From the NCBI GenBank assembly GCA_943735955.1, contig OX030958.1:9381126-9445125 (forward strand): a stretch of 64,000 nucleotides of DNA. Direction: 5' to 3'. The translations under genes and the position numbers were made by a program. The stretch's first letter is position 1. Every line of letters begins with the position of its first letter. Source of the stretch: Piscicola geometra (lineage: Eukaryota > Annelida > Clitellata > Hirudinida > Piscicolidae). Below are positions 36,900-51,988 of the stretch, one piece after another. The notes below the pieces were generated by a model, which was given only the letters and a program-made list of their open reading frames with translations, made no database searches and was not told the origin of the DNA.

Positions 36900-39800
36900 T
36901 ATTATAAAACAATATAATGTAGACTTCATATACAGGTTCTATGTTCTTCTATTACATAGACAATACATATAATTAGTTTTAAATCAAAAGTTTTTCTAAA
37001 GACTTTAAAAAATCGACCACCAATCCAGCACGCATAAATAATTCCACACCAACTTTGCAGCAGCCATTCTTATCACTACAATCTACAAAGCGGTCTTTTA
37101 ACATGCCTCTTTTTCGCTTTATCTTCTCCCTTTAATCATCTTTTTTCCGCTTTTGATGATTTGAAAAAATCATTTTTTAATGAATTTTGTATTTCTGTTT
37201 TTCTTTTAAATTCTCACTGCATCATGCAAATCTTTTTACACAATGTCAACTTTCATAGTTGCTTCTACATGGGCATTTCCTCTCGTTCAACTTTCGATCA
37301 TCCTTCTTTTTTTTTTGCTTCTTTTTCTGTTTTTTACAAGAGAAGATTTGAAAAATACAATTTCGTTCCATCATTTTTTCCATTAGAAATTTTATTTGTA
37401 GGATAAGTTTGAAGCGTGCATTTTGATATACATCCTTTCCACGTTGTTTATCATAGATAGTATCTAAATCTATTTTTCTTATGAATAAATAACCAAAATA
37501 AAGCACAGATACGTGAATAATTACTAGAACTAATCAATAGAACAAATAAAATAATAATGAAGGAATAATAAAATAATAAAATCGATAGAAATAAAAGCTG
37601 ATTTATGAAAATTGTCTTTAAAGCAGTGACAATTACTGCTCCAAAACGACTACTTGCTAATGTACGAGTATTAAAGCGAGATTATAGCGAATTTTTTAAT
37701 ACTGTAAAAAGAAATTTAAAAAAACAAAATCACCATAAAGACATGCCACACTACTGGAAAAATGACACGCTGGTTGAGTGCAGGCTTTTCACCCTTCAGA
37801 ATATTTCTACGCTTCGGACACCAGTCCATCGCAAAAGCCATTCGGATTCAATTTGCAAATCTGTTGAAATCATTTATTATATCTAAAAAACAATATTAAA
37901 AAAAAAAAATCTAGTCTTCACTAATAAAAAATCCAGCTTTTTAATTGTCTTTATTTCACTAGACATTATTCATCTAAATAGAAAATTCGAATTTATTCGA
38001 CTAAGTCTTTTTGCGAGCACCTTGACTCTTTTCATTCTGTAGTGCACAATTTAATTCACTCCAGGCACATTGATAATCCCACCTTGTCCCTCCACTGACC
38101 CACGAAACTCTCTCTGGAATACATAGTGATCCTGCATTCTAACTCCTTGCTAACTCCCATTCTAATGTAAAGCTTTCGCCTTTGCAGTGCTTTTTGAAAA
38201 CTTTTTCATTTAAATGTTTAAGTGTTTATTAGAAATAGTAAAAAATAATATTGAAATTTCTATATAAAAAAAACAATTTCCGTTTGAATATATTGCAAAA
38301 ACATATCCAAAGTTTTTGATATTTGTCTTTTTTTAGAAATGCAAACTTTTTAATTAAACTTTTCCAGTAAATTCAGGTTTAGGTTCAATGGCGTTATTAG
38401 CTTTTCAGAAAAGTTGTATTCAATTCAGTATAATTGATTTAGAGGCCGGTTATAGAAAAGGTTTTATAGAAATTCAAAATTAGGGTTTTATTAGTTTAAC
38501 AAAATTATCTTCCATGCAAACTATTATTACCTATATACAAAACCACATAATAGTATTTTTTACAAGAAATAAATACATTTATGAAGCATTAAAACACGTA
38601 CACTTTTTTAAAGAATTCAATTGTATACGAAAGGTTTTCAAGGAGTCTGTAACGTCAATATAACAGAGGTGTCAAGCGAGAATGGTCTGTATGCAGTGAG
38701 CGTTGAAGTTTTATTTAATCCAGGGTTCAGAGTTTGAATTAATTTGCTGGTTAATCAGGACTCTTAGATTGGTGTCTATGTACTACTGAAGGTATGTCTG
38801 TTTTTTTGGTGATTTTTTCCGAAGTTTATTTTTAAAATTTGATGAATGCGTGATTCAAAATTTGCATGTTTTATTGTTACTTATAATTATTGTGTCTACG
38901 TTTTGAGTCAATTTTTTACCATACCCAGTTTTTTAAGCGTTTTTCACTAACTTATTATTTTTCATTGAATGGTTTAATAGGTTTCGTCAGTTTAGAGTTT
39001 CTTTCTTCTTTTTACATGCTTTTCAAATATCTTTTAACTTGAAAACAGTTTTAAGAATCTGTGTTTCTTGAAAAAAAATTATCATTCAAATTTTTATTTT
39101 ATTACTTTTATTAAATATATTTTTATGAGAAATTATTCTAAGTTGTCATATAACTAAAACCAGTGTACTTCTTTCTTTTATAAAAGATAAAAGAGAAAAT
39201 CTATTTGCTTCAAACATTAAAAAAAATGAAGATTAAAAAGATTTAAAATTTAAGAATCCGCCAGTCGTGCATAATTAAAGAAGCAATTAATGTCCTCAGG
39301 GATGGCACGTCCCTGTTTTACAACGGAGTTTACTTTTCGTTATCAAGTTTACTTCTCGCGGTCTGCTCGTAATGGCGCTCCCTTCGATTTTACGGCGTAT
39401 CTGTAATCCTCAAGTCCAATTTACTCTATTTTTAAAAATATCTCATACTTTTCTTATATTATTCATTTTTATGGATTAAAACTATTCCAAGTTATAACGA
39501 ATGGGTTCCTTAAATCATTTAAGTTAAATGCCTAGTTTTTCTCTACCATGCTGACTAAGGCATCATTGTTGATTTTACTTATCTTCTATATGCATTATAT
39601 TTTAAAACACTTTATATTCAATTTTCTTATTAATAATTTTATATGGTGACTTTATTGTGACTTTATTGCAGAGTTGGTACTCAAGGAATCGATACAAGAG
39701 CTTAAGCGCATTAATGTTCGAGCTCAAAAACAACTACCGGGCGTGATAAAAGTAGCGTGTAGAAATTCTAAATAATTTAACCTCGTATTAACCACGAACT

Positions 39801-42800
39801 AAGCTTAATTACAATTTGTGAATAATTTTTTAATGGATATTTTCTATAATTTTTTATAAATTTGAGTTTAGTTCCATTTGAGTGGAAAATGGCATGACAA
39901 AAACTGATTTTTTTGCCCTTAATACAAAAATGATGTTAAACAAAATAATTTTAGACAAGAGTGTACTCAAAACTTACTAAATTTAAACAAACAAATCTGG
40001 TTAAAAAACACATAGCGAAAATGTGATCTAACTAGTATTTATATAATTCAATGAAATATTTTTATTTTTATATAATAATAGTTATATAACTTTGATAAAA
40101 ATTCATTTAAAATGTGAGAAAATTATTGAAAAAGTCGTATATCAAAAGTTACAGTAGGTGTTTTGGAAAAGAAAGTCTAGAATAAATAATCTAATAATTG
40201 GTTGGTAAGTGGATAATGAGACAGGTATAGTGGCGTTGATAAGAAGTGATACATATGGACTTTTTGGAGAGAAGGTGGAAGAGAAATAATGATAAAAAGT
40301 TACAATTATGAAAATAATGGTGTTCTGTGGTTCATATGGTTATTCGATAAATAAATTTATAATTACTTTATACCAGCTTAATCTGCTCGACCTTAAGCAG
40401 AAATATGGGCTAGTGAAGGCATCTAGAAATCGATGAATTAATGTAGTGAGACGAAAGTTGTCTTTGCAGGAGAAAATGACAAAGGCGGTATTTCTTTCGA
40501 AGTTCAATTATTTACTAGAAATTAAACAAATGTTTCTAAGGTGTTTGTAATTTTTGTGATTGAAATAAGGGAATTGCAATGAATGTTATTTCTTTTGATT
40601 GAGTTTGAGCTTGCCAAAATGAGTCTTGGACTTGATTGCTGTATTGCAAAAGGATGCAATCATAAGCAGTCAAGTCTTTTTGTTGAAGAAAAAGTCTTGG
40701 ATTTCATATATCTTTTCATCAAATAAATTTTTCAAATGCAACAAAATTTTTTTTGTGAATTTGAAAAAGAAAAAATGATGTTTTAACATGATAAATTGAA
40801 AAACTATGTTTATATAAAGAATTTAATTGGAGAATTATGATTTTAAATGGTGTGTGAAGTCGAGAATGATAGATGTGAAAACGGACTAAATTAGAATACA
40901 AAACTAAAACAAAATAAATAGAATATTTAAATTATTTCCCATTTTTTCTAAATAATAGAATATTACATTTAATAAAAGAAATCTGGTTCAAATTAATTCA
41001 AACGTTTGATAAAATCAGTTATATAATTTAATAAGTTAATTTATATTAATATTTTATTGTGGAAAGTAAAAAAAAAGATTAAATGAATTGAAAACATAAA
41101 AAAAGAATATAAAATTATTTGTTTCAAAGCATAAAAAGGTTTTTCTTAAAGTAATTTGCATCTAAGTGGGCTAAAATGAAAAAAACTGATTTTGGGTTAA
41201 AAGTAAATTTTATAAGGTATACATTTATTTAACGTAGTTTTAAAATGTTTCAAAAACTTATTTCAACAGTTTTTCTTTTTCACATTAGCGACAGATGTGG
41301 AAATCTTTCCATTTGTTAAAAACATAAGGTAAAAATACTCAAGACGAAGTAAATAAAAATGGAAAAGTAGCAGTGAACATTTTGCGTTACTTACTTTAGT
41401 TGAATTTACCCTAAAATAGGCGTAAACGTTATTCTTCGATTTAGATATTGAAAATATTGTCCAAGTTTTGCAGTATAATTATCGAAACACATCGCGTGAC
41501 ACAACCTATAAAGGATCCAAACCACATAAAAAATATTTTTCCAAGAATTGAAAAAAACTTTCAATTACAATATTTTTCAACACTAGAATTTTTTTCATGT
41601 TAAATATTTAGTTTGACAAAAAGAACTAATTTTTACTTTCAAAGAAATGGTTTATTTGTTGAAAACGTCTTTTAAGCTATGACGAAAACTTAAGTTTTTA
41701 AAAATATTTTTTATGATTTAAAAGAAATATAAATAATAAAAATGATAAATTTTTTGCAGTTAAATAGTTAACAATAAATTACAGTCTATAATATTAGTTA
41801 AAGAAATATAAAAAAATTACATGTTAAAAATAACATAATGCTCGATTTAATCGAGAAAAGTTCATCCGACTTGTTTAAACACGTATGATATATCTTTTAT
41901 TTAAATATATATTCTAAGTTTCTATAAAATTATTCCTATTTTTTAAAATTTATTGAAAGGGTATTAACTTCAGTGAGAACAGTTCACACAAATTAAAAAA
42001 AGATGTTTTTAATCATATAATCATAGATATCCTACAAACAACAAGTAGTATATACTAAATCTATGAATATAATACTTTTTTATAGTTATAATAAAAAAAT
42101 AAAAAACACATCTTATAGTTATAATTAATAGAAAAACACATTTTTATAGTTATAATTTTTCAAAAAACCCATTTTTTATAATATTTTTTCGTTTGATCGA
42201 AAAGCCCCACAACTATAGGCAATAGTCTATAGGCGAATCGTAATGCGAACATCAAGCCATCAAGCGCACCAATAAATACACGTTAAAAATGGCGAGAAGA
42301 TTTAGCGGAAGTACATGAAAGGAGGATATATCCAACTGCAATTATATAAGTCAAAAAAACGCTGAAAAGAAAAACTGTTAAATAAACAAGGTAAAGAGGT
42401 CGAAGTAAAAAGCATGAAAATGTCCATAGACGCAGAAACTGACGCTGTGAATAAATAACAATAAGTTGAACAAGAGAAATGTATTTAGTGAAATTTATGA
42501 ACAGACCCAAATGTGGATATATTCGGAAAACTGAAATAAATTTTAAAAACAGTTTAAAATATTGGTAAATTATTTGAAAACAACTTTAAAACCAATTTTT
42601 AAAAGGGAGAAAAACGCCACTACCTATGAAAACGGACGCTCACTAGCGTAATGCTAACGACCATGCAATATCGTGTTTTTGTCGGCATACCAGAAACTAG
42701 TAAAAATGGAAAAAGTATTTCTTAGAAAATGTTTCAGCAAAGTGGCAAAACTCTTGAGAAGATTGGTTAGTGAGAAAAATTAAACTTGTTTTTAAATTCA

Positions 42801-44445
42801 AGTTATAGATTAATCAAGAATAATCATAATGAAAATGTGTAATGCTAATTTTCCACAACTAATGCAAACTAATACAAATGGCATAATAATGGTCCAAATA
42901 AAAAGTCTCAAAGCAAAGAGGCATCTCTTTAGCGTGGTCTTACGTGGATGTCTTGGAAAGGCAATAAAACTTCGGTGTTTATGTGAATCTGCTGGGGTGG
43001 GTGGTGTCAGAAAAAAGGAGTAGATTAGATAGGAATTAATGGGATATGTTTGATGATGCATGCTCTCATTCCAGAGAGTTTGGGATGGTGGTTTGAAAGT
43101 ATTTGGAAGGAAAGAATAATCGTATGATGAGGATTTATATAGGTGTAAATAAGAAAATAAGATTGAAAAAATAAAATTTTGATTTGGAAAAAAGTCATGC
43201 TATTGTTTAATTTAATGAGTTTGCAGTCTGGCATAACAATCAAAGACTATATAAATGTTGCAATTTTATGGTCTGATAATCTGTTTTCAAGTCGTTAACA
43301 CTCCATTATTCTGCGCAGCTTTATTTTTTAGTTTCTAAATTTCATTTTTAATAAAGGGTTTAAAAAAATATTATTTTAAAACGTTTTTTGATGGCTTTTC
43401 TGAAACTCTCATGAAATTTGAAACTACTTATTTCTAACTAATTTTGCAGTTATTAAAAAACCTTTTAATAATTTAATTCGACATCCTTTTAGCGAAACAA
43501 ATTATTTTCATATTAATTTTGCTTGTTAGAAAAAGTTGGTAATGTGCTTATTTCTGCTCTAAACCATGTTACAAATTTTACAAATATTTACTATATTTTT
43601 CAAATGTCATAAGAATCTTCATAGATTCAACAGTTTATTTAAAAAATGAAAATATGTATTGCTTTTTTCTAGCATATATTTTGCCTTTATATTTTATCGT
43701 CAAACTTTTAAAAATGCCGTGAAATTTAAGAATATAAATAACGAGATCATTTTCAAACATTATTCATGATGTTTCTTTTGACTTATAAATAAATGTTAGT
43801 TCTAAAAAAGAATGTTTATACCATGGATTTGAAATAGAATAATATAATTATCACTGTTTAAATTGCACTAAAAACTTTTGAAGTGTGTTTCAAGTTTTAA
43901 AAATAGAAGTTAGATTTAATGAAATGTATTCAATTTACAATTTCTAAATTCGTTTTTTTAAATTTAACGATCTCTCTTAACATAGAAAAAGAATTTAAAA
44001 CGCGAATTTTTTAATGTGTCTGCATATAGTCTTTGAGACTATTCAAAAAGAACTTAATAAGTTTATTTCATTATAAACCTGCAATTTGTCTTGTTTAAGC
44101 GAAGCATCAAAGTAAGAATTTGAAAAAATTAAATTTCTTTGATAATGCTGGAAGGTAAAAATATCAAAATTGCAAAAAAAACAAAAATTACAAAACATTT
44201 CTCGAAAAAGTTTCTTTTACAAGCATTTTCTTTCTTGTCCATCTATTCTTCTCTTTCCTCCCCCACAATAACATACACGCTGGCATATCCGATTCACTTA
44301 AGCATCCAAAATGTGTCGCATCTTTCAACCCAGTTTCACGACACACATCTTTAAAAAAATACTTTTGCATCAAAAAAAGCTAGCTCATTTTCAAAAGTTT
44401 TCTGCATCTACGATAAATGTATCCACAAATTATCGTTTAAACTAA
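36900..44445. other. AT-rich gene desert, left part
   Basis: About 7.5 kb of AT-rich sequence. Small open frames (for example 37605-37886 plus, 42283-42510 minus) lack splice context and similarity I can recognise. A short run at about 37050-37060 on the minus strand, ATGGCTGCTGCAAAG, could start a protein (MAAAK) but has no supported continuation. Confidence 0.6.
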
Positions 44446-44447
44446 AT

Positions 44448-44876
<429 letters not shown>

Positions 44877-44879
44877 AAC

Positions 44880-47800
44880 GTATGAGTGAAAACTCAGAAG
44901 TTAATTAGAAAGAAGACAACTAAATTAGATCATTGTTGGGAGTCGACGGTGTTGATGGCAGTGGTGATATACTCCTAAAAACTGAATGACACTAATTATT
45001 TGCTATAAAAATAACGCATTTTCTAACAACGTTTTTTAGAAAGTGCAAAATATGATAAAACACGTTTAATCTTTCTCCGACCAACGCTACCACGTGGGAG
45101 AGTTTACTAAAATAAATCTATTTAAATATTGAATATTTATATATTCAATATATAATTATATTGAAACATAAAAATAATGTTTTTTTGGTATTGCTAGACC
45201 TTTTGGTTTCATTTTCGTTTGAAGTGCCGATTAAAATGGATTTTTTTAACCATGAAAAAGGTCATCGGCGTTTTAATTTCTGTTCTTCACCGTCCTTTAA
45301 CATTAACGTCTGTTTCCGTTGAAAAATAGTAACGTAAGAAATCCAAATCAAGCACCCAAAAAATATTTTACCAACAAAACAATAAACAAATATAAAAAAG
45401 AATCACCTTTGAAACCTAGTACCAGTACTCGTATTGGAACACATACACTGTGCTTCTCGTAACTGTAAATGACAATCGTGTATATTATAAGAGAAGCCGC
45501 CCATTCGCCACTTACGCAGCCCAATGCTTGTGTTCCCGTCGTGTTACCGTGCTTTACTGCCTATGTATTTGTAGTTTTTATAACGAAAAAAATTATGTAG
45601 ATAAAAATTTGAGTAGATTTTAAAAGTATATCTGAATTTAAATGATATAATAATGCGATACGATTAAACAAACCTTCATTTTTAGCATTATAATAATTGA
45701 GGAAGCACGTAAAAATTAGAAAAATATATTAAACAATAGAATGAAGTAATTCTAATGATGATGATGACGCCACAAATAAATGAAGTATAATTAAATATTG
45801 CATTACTAATTATATTAAAAGCATTTTGTAGTTTGAATGCGATTTAAAAAAGAGTTAATTGCGCCACAAAGCAGTTACAATTAAAAAACACCTCTATTGG
45901 TAAAAATCCGAATAACTTTTTGCTATAAATGAATTAACATTAAAAGTGCCTGAACATCAAAATTATATTTGTTTAGTTTTTATACATTATCTGTTTTGAA
46001 AATCAAAAGTAAACTATGTGAAAGCAGTAATTTTTGTTTTTGTTTTAAGACAATAAAAAAAAAATTATATGTAAAAGTCATTTGAAAAAGTTTTCTATAT
46101 TGAATATTTAAAAAAATGTTTGTTATTTTAATTTAATTTGTGCTATAACTTTTAGTTATATAACAAAAATTTGTTAATTTTTAAAAACACGTAAAGGATT
46201 GATATCTAGGGAAACGAAAGCGAGATAATAAACAAAGACAAGTAGAAACATCATTTTTTAGACATTTATTTTGTTGGAAAAAATTACTCTTAGAAAACAT
46301 TATTTAATTTAAAACCCTTTTATTTTTAAATAAAAAATTTAAATAACTAAACTAGTAAGCATAGCTGCATATATAAATAAAAAGCTGAATGAAAACAAAA
46401 ATCAGAAAAAACTTAGTGAAAAAATTAACTAAAAAAAGAAAAAGGTATTATGATCGGTGAGGCGGTGATGACGCAACGAAGCGAAAAACACGGGATTATG
46501 GGATATCTGTTTGTTTATCTGTTTGTACGTTTGTTTGAATACTTGCTTGCCTCCTTCTTTATATGCTTGCTTCTTTCGTTCTTTTCATTTTTGTGTTTTT
46601 ATATTGATTTTTTAGATATACTTTGAGGATTTTGAGATTGCTTTAGAAATGTAATTTTTCCTATATTTAGAGAATTCTTTGTAAAGAAAAACATTTCTTT
46701 TATTGAAAATTTTAGTAAACAAGTTTTTCCAACTTTAAGCTGTACAGTTCGAATCGATGCAAATGAGGAAATTTATTTTTAAAAATTAACATTTGAATTT
46801 TAAGAAGAGCATTTATTCTTTCATCTTTATCACAGTAAGAATCTAAATATCCGTAATCCATGTCCCTGGTGTGTTAAAATTGATTCGAATATGAATATTT
46901 AAACATTTCATTTAAAATCATAAAAATTTATTCGGTATAACTTTTATAATTTAATGAATGAAAACTACTTTTTCGTACTCTTCGAATTTTCAAAAACGTT
47001 TTAATAACTTCATTCACATTCAAAGAAACGATTAAGAAAGTTTTTTAAACATTTATTGATAATGTTCTCCAGAATACTAAATCCATGCATTTTTCCAGCA
47101 TTGAGACTGGAAAATAAATCATGGATGATGATTAATGATGCAATATTTACTAAGAATTATCGTCCATTAAGTTTTACTTGAAGCTATACTCGTCTTCTTA
47201 TATGAAAATAAAATTTATTCCTATCATTTATTCAATTACTAAATACTAAATCTTCAAATTGAATGATTTGAAAACCTAAAATTTCGAATTCTAAGGAATT
47301 ATTTAATATTTTTTACATTTTCAAATAAAGCATGTATATTTTTTATCATTTGAAAAAGAAATTGAATTTTAAAATGTAAAAGCTTAAATAATTAAAAAGT
47401 TAATTACAAGCCTACAGTAAATTGATGCATTAAGAAGCCATTAAGAGGGCGTATGATTATTAATTCTTTGACAGAAGTATTGGTGATTTGTGTTCTTAAT
47501 TAAGGTTTCCCGGTGTTGCTTTATAGCCCATTGTTTTGTCTTTTGTGCTCTATCCTCTTGAGTTTTATATTGTTTTGTATGAAGCTTTCTTTTGTTTAGT
47601 AGTATCTTTTATGATATTATTCTTTCTATTTTGGGTAGTGAGTATTATTTAATAGTTGTGTGTTGTCACGTTTATGTTATAATATGAGCTGAATGGAATA
47701 ATTTTATGTGTTTTTTATTTAAGACGATATTTCAAGAGAAGAATATACATTTTATTGCGTTTTCATCACTTTTCAAGTCCAGTATTTTTTTCTACAGCTT

Positions 47801-48222
47801 TTAAATGCAAGATGGCTTTTTTCAACTTATATTATTCATGAAGACTAAACTAAGTGCTATTCAAAAGCTTTACTGACGTTACTAATGTATTCATACTTGA
47901 GACAAATATGAATCTTAGAGTTGCGAGTGAGATTATTGTTTGAAAGTATTAATTTATTTATTTGTGGATTTTAAAGAAATTTTAACATTTTTTATTTGTA
48001 GTAAAAATATTATTCACACATTAATGTGATATATACAGTATATAATATTCTATATTATGCACCATTGCAATACAATGAGAGGCGTTAGTGAAGACACCAC
48101 CACCACGCCCTAATTATTAACCATGTCACTTTAAAAGAAAAAAAACCAAAAATAAATATTAGACAGATTATTCATTGTAAAACAAAAGTTACCAAAGATT
48201 AATTTTAAAGTACTTTTTTTTG
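44880..48222. other. AT-rich gene desert, middle part
   Basis: About 3.3 kb. I see no exon with a plausible frame and splice sites. A short less AT-rich patch at 45480-45560 gave no coding signal. Confidence 0.55.
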
Positions 48223-48223
48223 G

Positions 48224-48411
48224 TATAAAAGCTTAGTTGAAAGGCGGTTAGATAGTTTTAAAGTACAACTAATAGAAGATAAGGCGTGATGATGGATGGA
48301 GGTTTATTAATAAAATTTAGTAATAAGCATCTATCCACCATTAAGCCTTATCGCCGATTAGTTGTACTCTTAAACTGTACAACCGCCATTCAACTAAGCC
48401 TCTTATGTGGA
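48224..48411. repeat. Imperfect inverted repeat (foldback element)
   Basis: A left arm at about 48224-48302 (GCTTAGTTGAAAGGCGGTT, then AAAGTACAACTAAT, GATAAGGC, ATGATGGATGG) is mirrored by a right arm at about 48328-48411 (reverse complement: GGCTTAGTTGAATGGCGGTT, GAGTACAACTAAT, GATAAGGC, ATGGTGGAT). Arms of about 80 bp, roughly 80% complementary by eye, surround an AT-rich loop of about 25-30 bp. Candidates are a small foldback MITE or a long hairpin RNA locus. No clear target-site duplication was found. Confidence 0.8.
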
Positions 48412-51400
48412 CAAAATAATTCATATTTAATATCAACAAAGTAATTGAAGATGATCGCACTGCCAGAGGAGCTTGTGTGGGTTTTTGTGTATTCATTTTG
48501 TGTGTTTCTGTGCTGGTGTATCCTTTGAGATCTCTCCAACTTTCAAAGCAGTTTTTTAGTATTTAAAACACAATTTTTCATCATTAATTGTCTAGTTTCA
48601 CAAATTATTCCATTCATCAAAGTTATGAAATTCAATTTTTATGAACCTGAATTGCAAACTTATGAAAAGATTCTTCCGAGGCAATTTATTACGTTCTGTG
48701 TATTTTTCAAATTATCACGACAACCAATTTTTTTCTATTATGATGTGGCTTTCTTATACTTACATCCCTTATTACAAAAACTACAAAGACAAAACTAACA
48801 CTAACACCAGTGACACACTCCAGTCACTAACTGTTTGTATGATACAAGTTATGTAGTTATCTTTCTTCCTATGTACTAAATACATAGAAATGATAAATTA
48901 TACATACTAGAAAAAATTAAAATCTTAAGATATTATGCTAATTTAATAAAAACTGATTTTTTTTCCTTTATCCAAAAAATGTAATTTTTATAGTCTTTTA
49001 AATTTCATACTATCAAAAAAAGAATAAAGAAGAAATAAACTGAAAGTTAAAAATTGGTTTTAACGATTTGCCCGGTATAGAAAAGCATTTCTTTGCATAA
49101 CAGGTTTGAAAAATCAAGTAATTTATTCAAAAATATCAAAAAACTGAAAAATAAACTAATTAATAAAAAAAGTTAAGTTTTTAACAACGCAACAAAATTT
49201 TAATACATTTTTGTTACTTTTTGTTTACATTTTCTCGAAATACGACATCTGGTAAACAAAACGACAAACCGAGAAAGTTCACTTAGTTTAATTACTTAAA
49301 TACCATCAACCCTTCAGTACTTTTCATTTTTTCAATGGTTTATAGGCTACATCGTGATTTAAATCTTTCATCTTTTCTCATTGGACATCTTTAAATAAAT
49401 CCTTCCAAAATTACTTTGGTGTAGAAAATATGCATGAAAAATATAAGTACCAGCGTGGTTTTATTAAATTATAATAGAAATAAGATACATCTTCCGGATC
49501 TAAAACTTGGACGATATTTCAAAGGGTAAACATGTTGCTGATTAAACGCAAAACAGAGAAGTCTTTATGCGCACGCTTGTCTTCCTTCTAATATGCCATT
49601 CGTCACAATTCCTCATCCAGACATCGTCCTTCATTCACTCGTACATTAATCATTTCCTCATTAATCGTTCTTTCTTGCTTCTTTTCATAATGCTCCTCTT
49701 GTTCACTGTTAACAAATCTTTTTAAACAATGCCGCCCAATTAATAAGTGCTCAACCTGTCTTTCAATCAAAATAATTGTTATTTTTTAAATGTTACTAAC
49801 CATGCTCATAACCAGACACTTGTATATATTAAAAATAATGTTTTTCTTATTTAAAAAAAGTTAAATGCAAAACATAAAATATATGAAAACCCTAATCCCA
49901 CAGAAAAAAAAGTAGCTGTAATTTTTTTAAATTTAAACTATGTTACCATAAATTTGAATTAAAGAATAAATACTTAAATAATGAATAATAATCGGAACTT
50001 TTGAAGTTTGATATTTATTTTTTCATGAATATATTAAAAAAAGGCATTTTTTGAGTTTTAATAAGATTTTCAACTTTGGATAAATAATTTGAAGTTGAAG
50101 TGAGCCAGTGAATTTTAAACAAACTTTTCGGAAGTAGGCATTAATTTCAGACAAAATATTTTTAAAAAAACCATTATTGTTATTTGTCAACTTTTTGCAA
50201 CGATAATTTTCCGCAGCGTTGATTTATAAAATAATTTTATCAATAAAAATAAAATAGTCCATGAAAAAGTAATTAAATACTAAAAAAAGTTTTTCAAAAT
50301 CAACATTTTTGAAAAATTAAAAACATAAATTTTATTACTCAATTTAAAAATAAGTATTTTTTTCCCACAGATTTGTTTAACTTTTTTAGGGAAGTTTTTG
50401 GTGTGTTTTAGAAAATGAAAAACGAAAAGAATAAAATGTAAAATAAAACTTATATAAAAAAAGATCTGTAAAAAGCATATGAATATATAAAAAATAGGGA
50501 AGTATTGGAAAACTGTGGTAAGATTTTTAAGAATCTTCTTTCAACGCATATCAAACGTGATTGACGCATTAATTAACCGCCCAGTCTTTCTTTCTTTTCA
50601 TCTGAGCTTGCTTCTGTGACAATTTGTATGTGTGTATGAATGTGTGTATGTATGTATGTATTTATGTATTTATGTATGTATCTATGTCTTTATGGAGTTT
50701 GTAAAATAGTCAAATAAGTTGTTTTAAGAAATTATATTTTAAAATAGATAAAAATTTTGTTTTACAAATTGTTTTTGTTAGCATCATCTATTAGCTAAAT
50801 TCTAAAAAAACAATTATTCGATTTGAAAATAATGTATGAGAAACCTTCAAAAAATGAATGTTTGTTTTCAAAATTGAAAACGTGATTGTGAAAAGTAAAG
50901 TTTTGAAATTGCAAAAAGATTTTTCATTGAATAAACAACTCTTTTTCACCTTTGATAATTTTTTATAATTCTTGCTGCAAACTTTCATATCACCGTGGTA
51001 ACGTTTTGAATTTCTTTCAAATATTAAAGTTTTTATTATCAGTTTAATAAAAGTTGAACTTAAATTCATAATGAAAAATATTTCTAATAATTGAGAAGAA
51101 AGTCTTTTTAAAAATTATTGTTTATTTAAAAGTCGGAAAAATTGTTTTTCATGGTTGTAATCGTTCATAGAAGAACTTAATAAAAATCAATCTTTTCATA
51201 TAATGTACACGTACACAGCAGCCATTTTTAAACTGATTTAAAATTTGTCAGTTTTTTTTCTTTTTAACACTTAGTTAAAAGTCAAACAAATAAAACAAAG
51301 ATAAGTTCAAAGACATAGCAACACTAAATGTACGTAAGCTGAAAAATAAACGATTACATTGTTGTTAACGGTTGTTATGAACTTATAATATCTTTGCAGC

Positions 51401-51988
51401 AAAGATTCTTTTCTACATACATTTTTAAAACTTTCATCATTTTTCTCATTCCCTAAAAAAGGAAATAAAAAGAGATTACAAAACGCTGGTCTTTCGCCAC
51501 GAGAGGCGCTATAACTTTCCGCGAAGGCTATTAATAAGGCGTTCGTGCGTGAGGAGCACCTCTCCTAAAAGACAAGCAGAATTCGTGGCAGCGCCCTTCC
51601 AATCTTAGAGAATATTTTATCTGGAGTATGAAACGTTTATTTGGCGAATCGCTCTCACGATACGACCCAATGGAAATAGAAAGCATTTTCGGGTTTAAAT
51701 ATTCTTTTCTTTTGTTTATTAAGAAAAAAAAGTTCTCCAAGGTAAAAAGTTAAGTGCTCGCAAAAAGCATTGATTGACGTTGAAAATGCTTGAAGGCATT
51801 TTACGAAGAAATTTAGTGAATTAATAACATTTCCCAAAAACTTTTGAAATAAAAGCTTCAATTATTAGACTAATAAGGAAACTTTATATTCTGGAGTTAT
51901 ACACAAATGTAAAATTTGCAAATTTCAAAAATAAAGTTTTCAAAAATAAATGTAAATAAAAAATTTTAATAGCGAAAATAGAACTGTA
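48412..51988. other. AT-rich gene desert, right of foldback
   Basis: About 3.6 kb with no supported gene. It includes a short (GTAT)n tract near 50635-50680. Open frames at 48641-48856 (plus) and 50791-51069 (minus) have no recognisable features. A patch at 51480-51660 of more balanced base content has no convincing exon structure. Confidence 0.55.

Noticed and set aside
37605..37886. 93-residue plus-strand frame in the desert
   Set aside because: Considered as a transposase or exon relic, but no transposase motif or terminal repeats were found on either strand.
42283..42510. 75-residue hydrophobic minus-strand frame that looks like membrane segments
   Set aside because: AT-rich DNA readily yields Phe/Leu/Ile/Tyr-rich frames; no splice context or recognised family.
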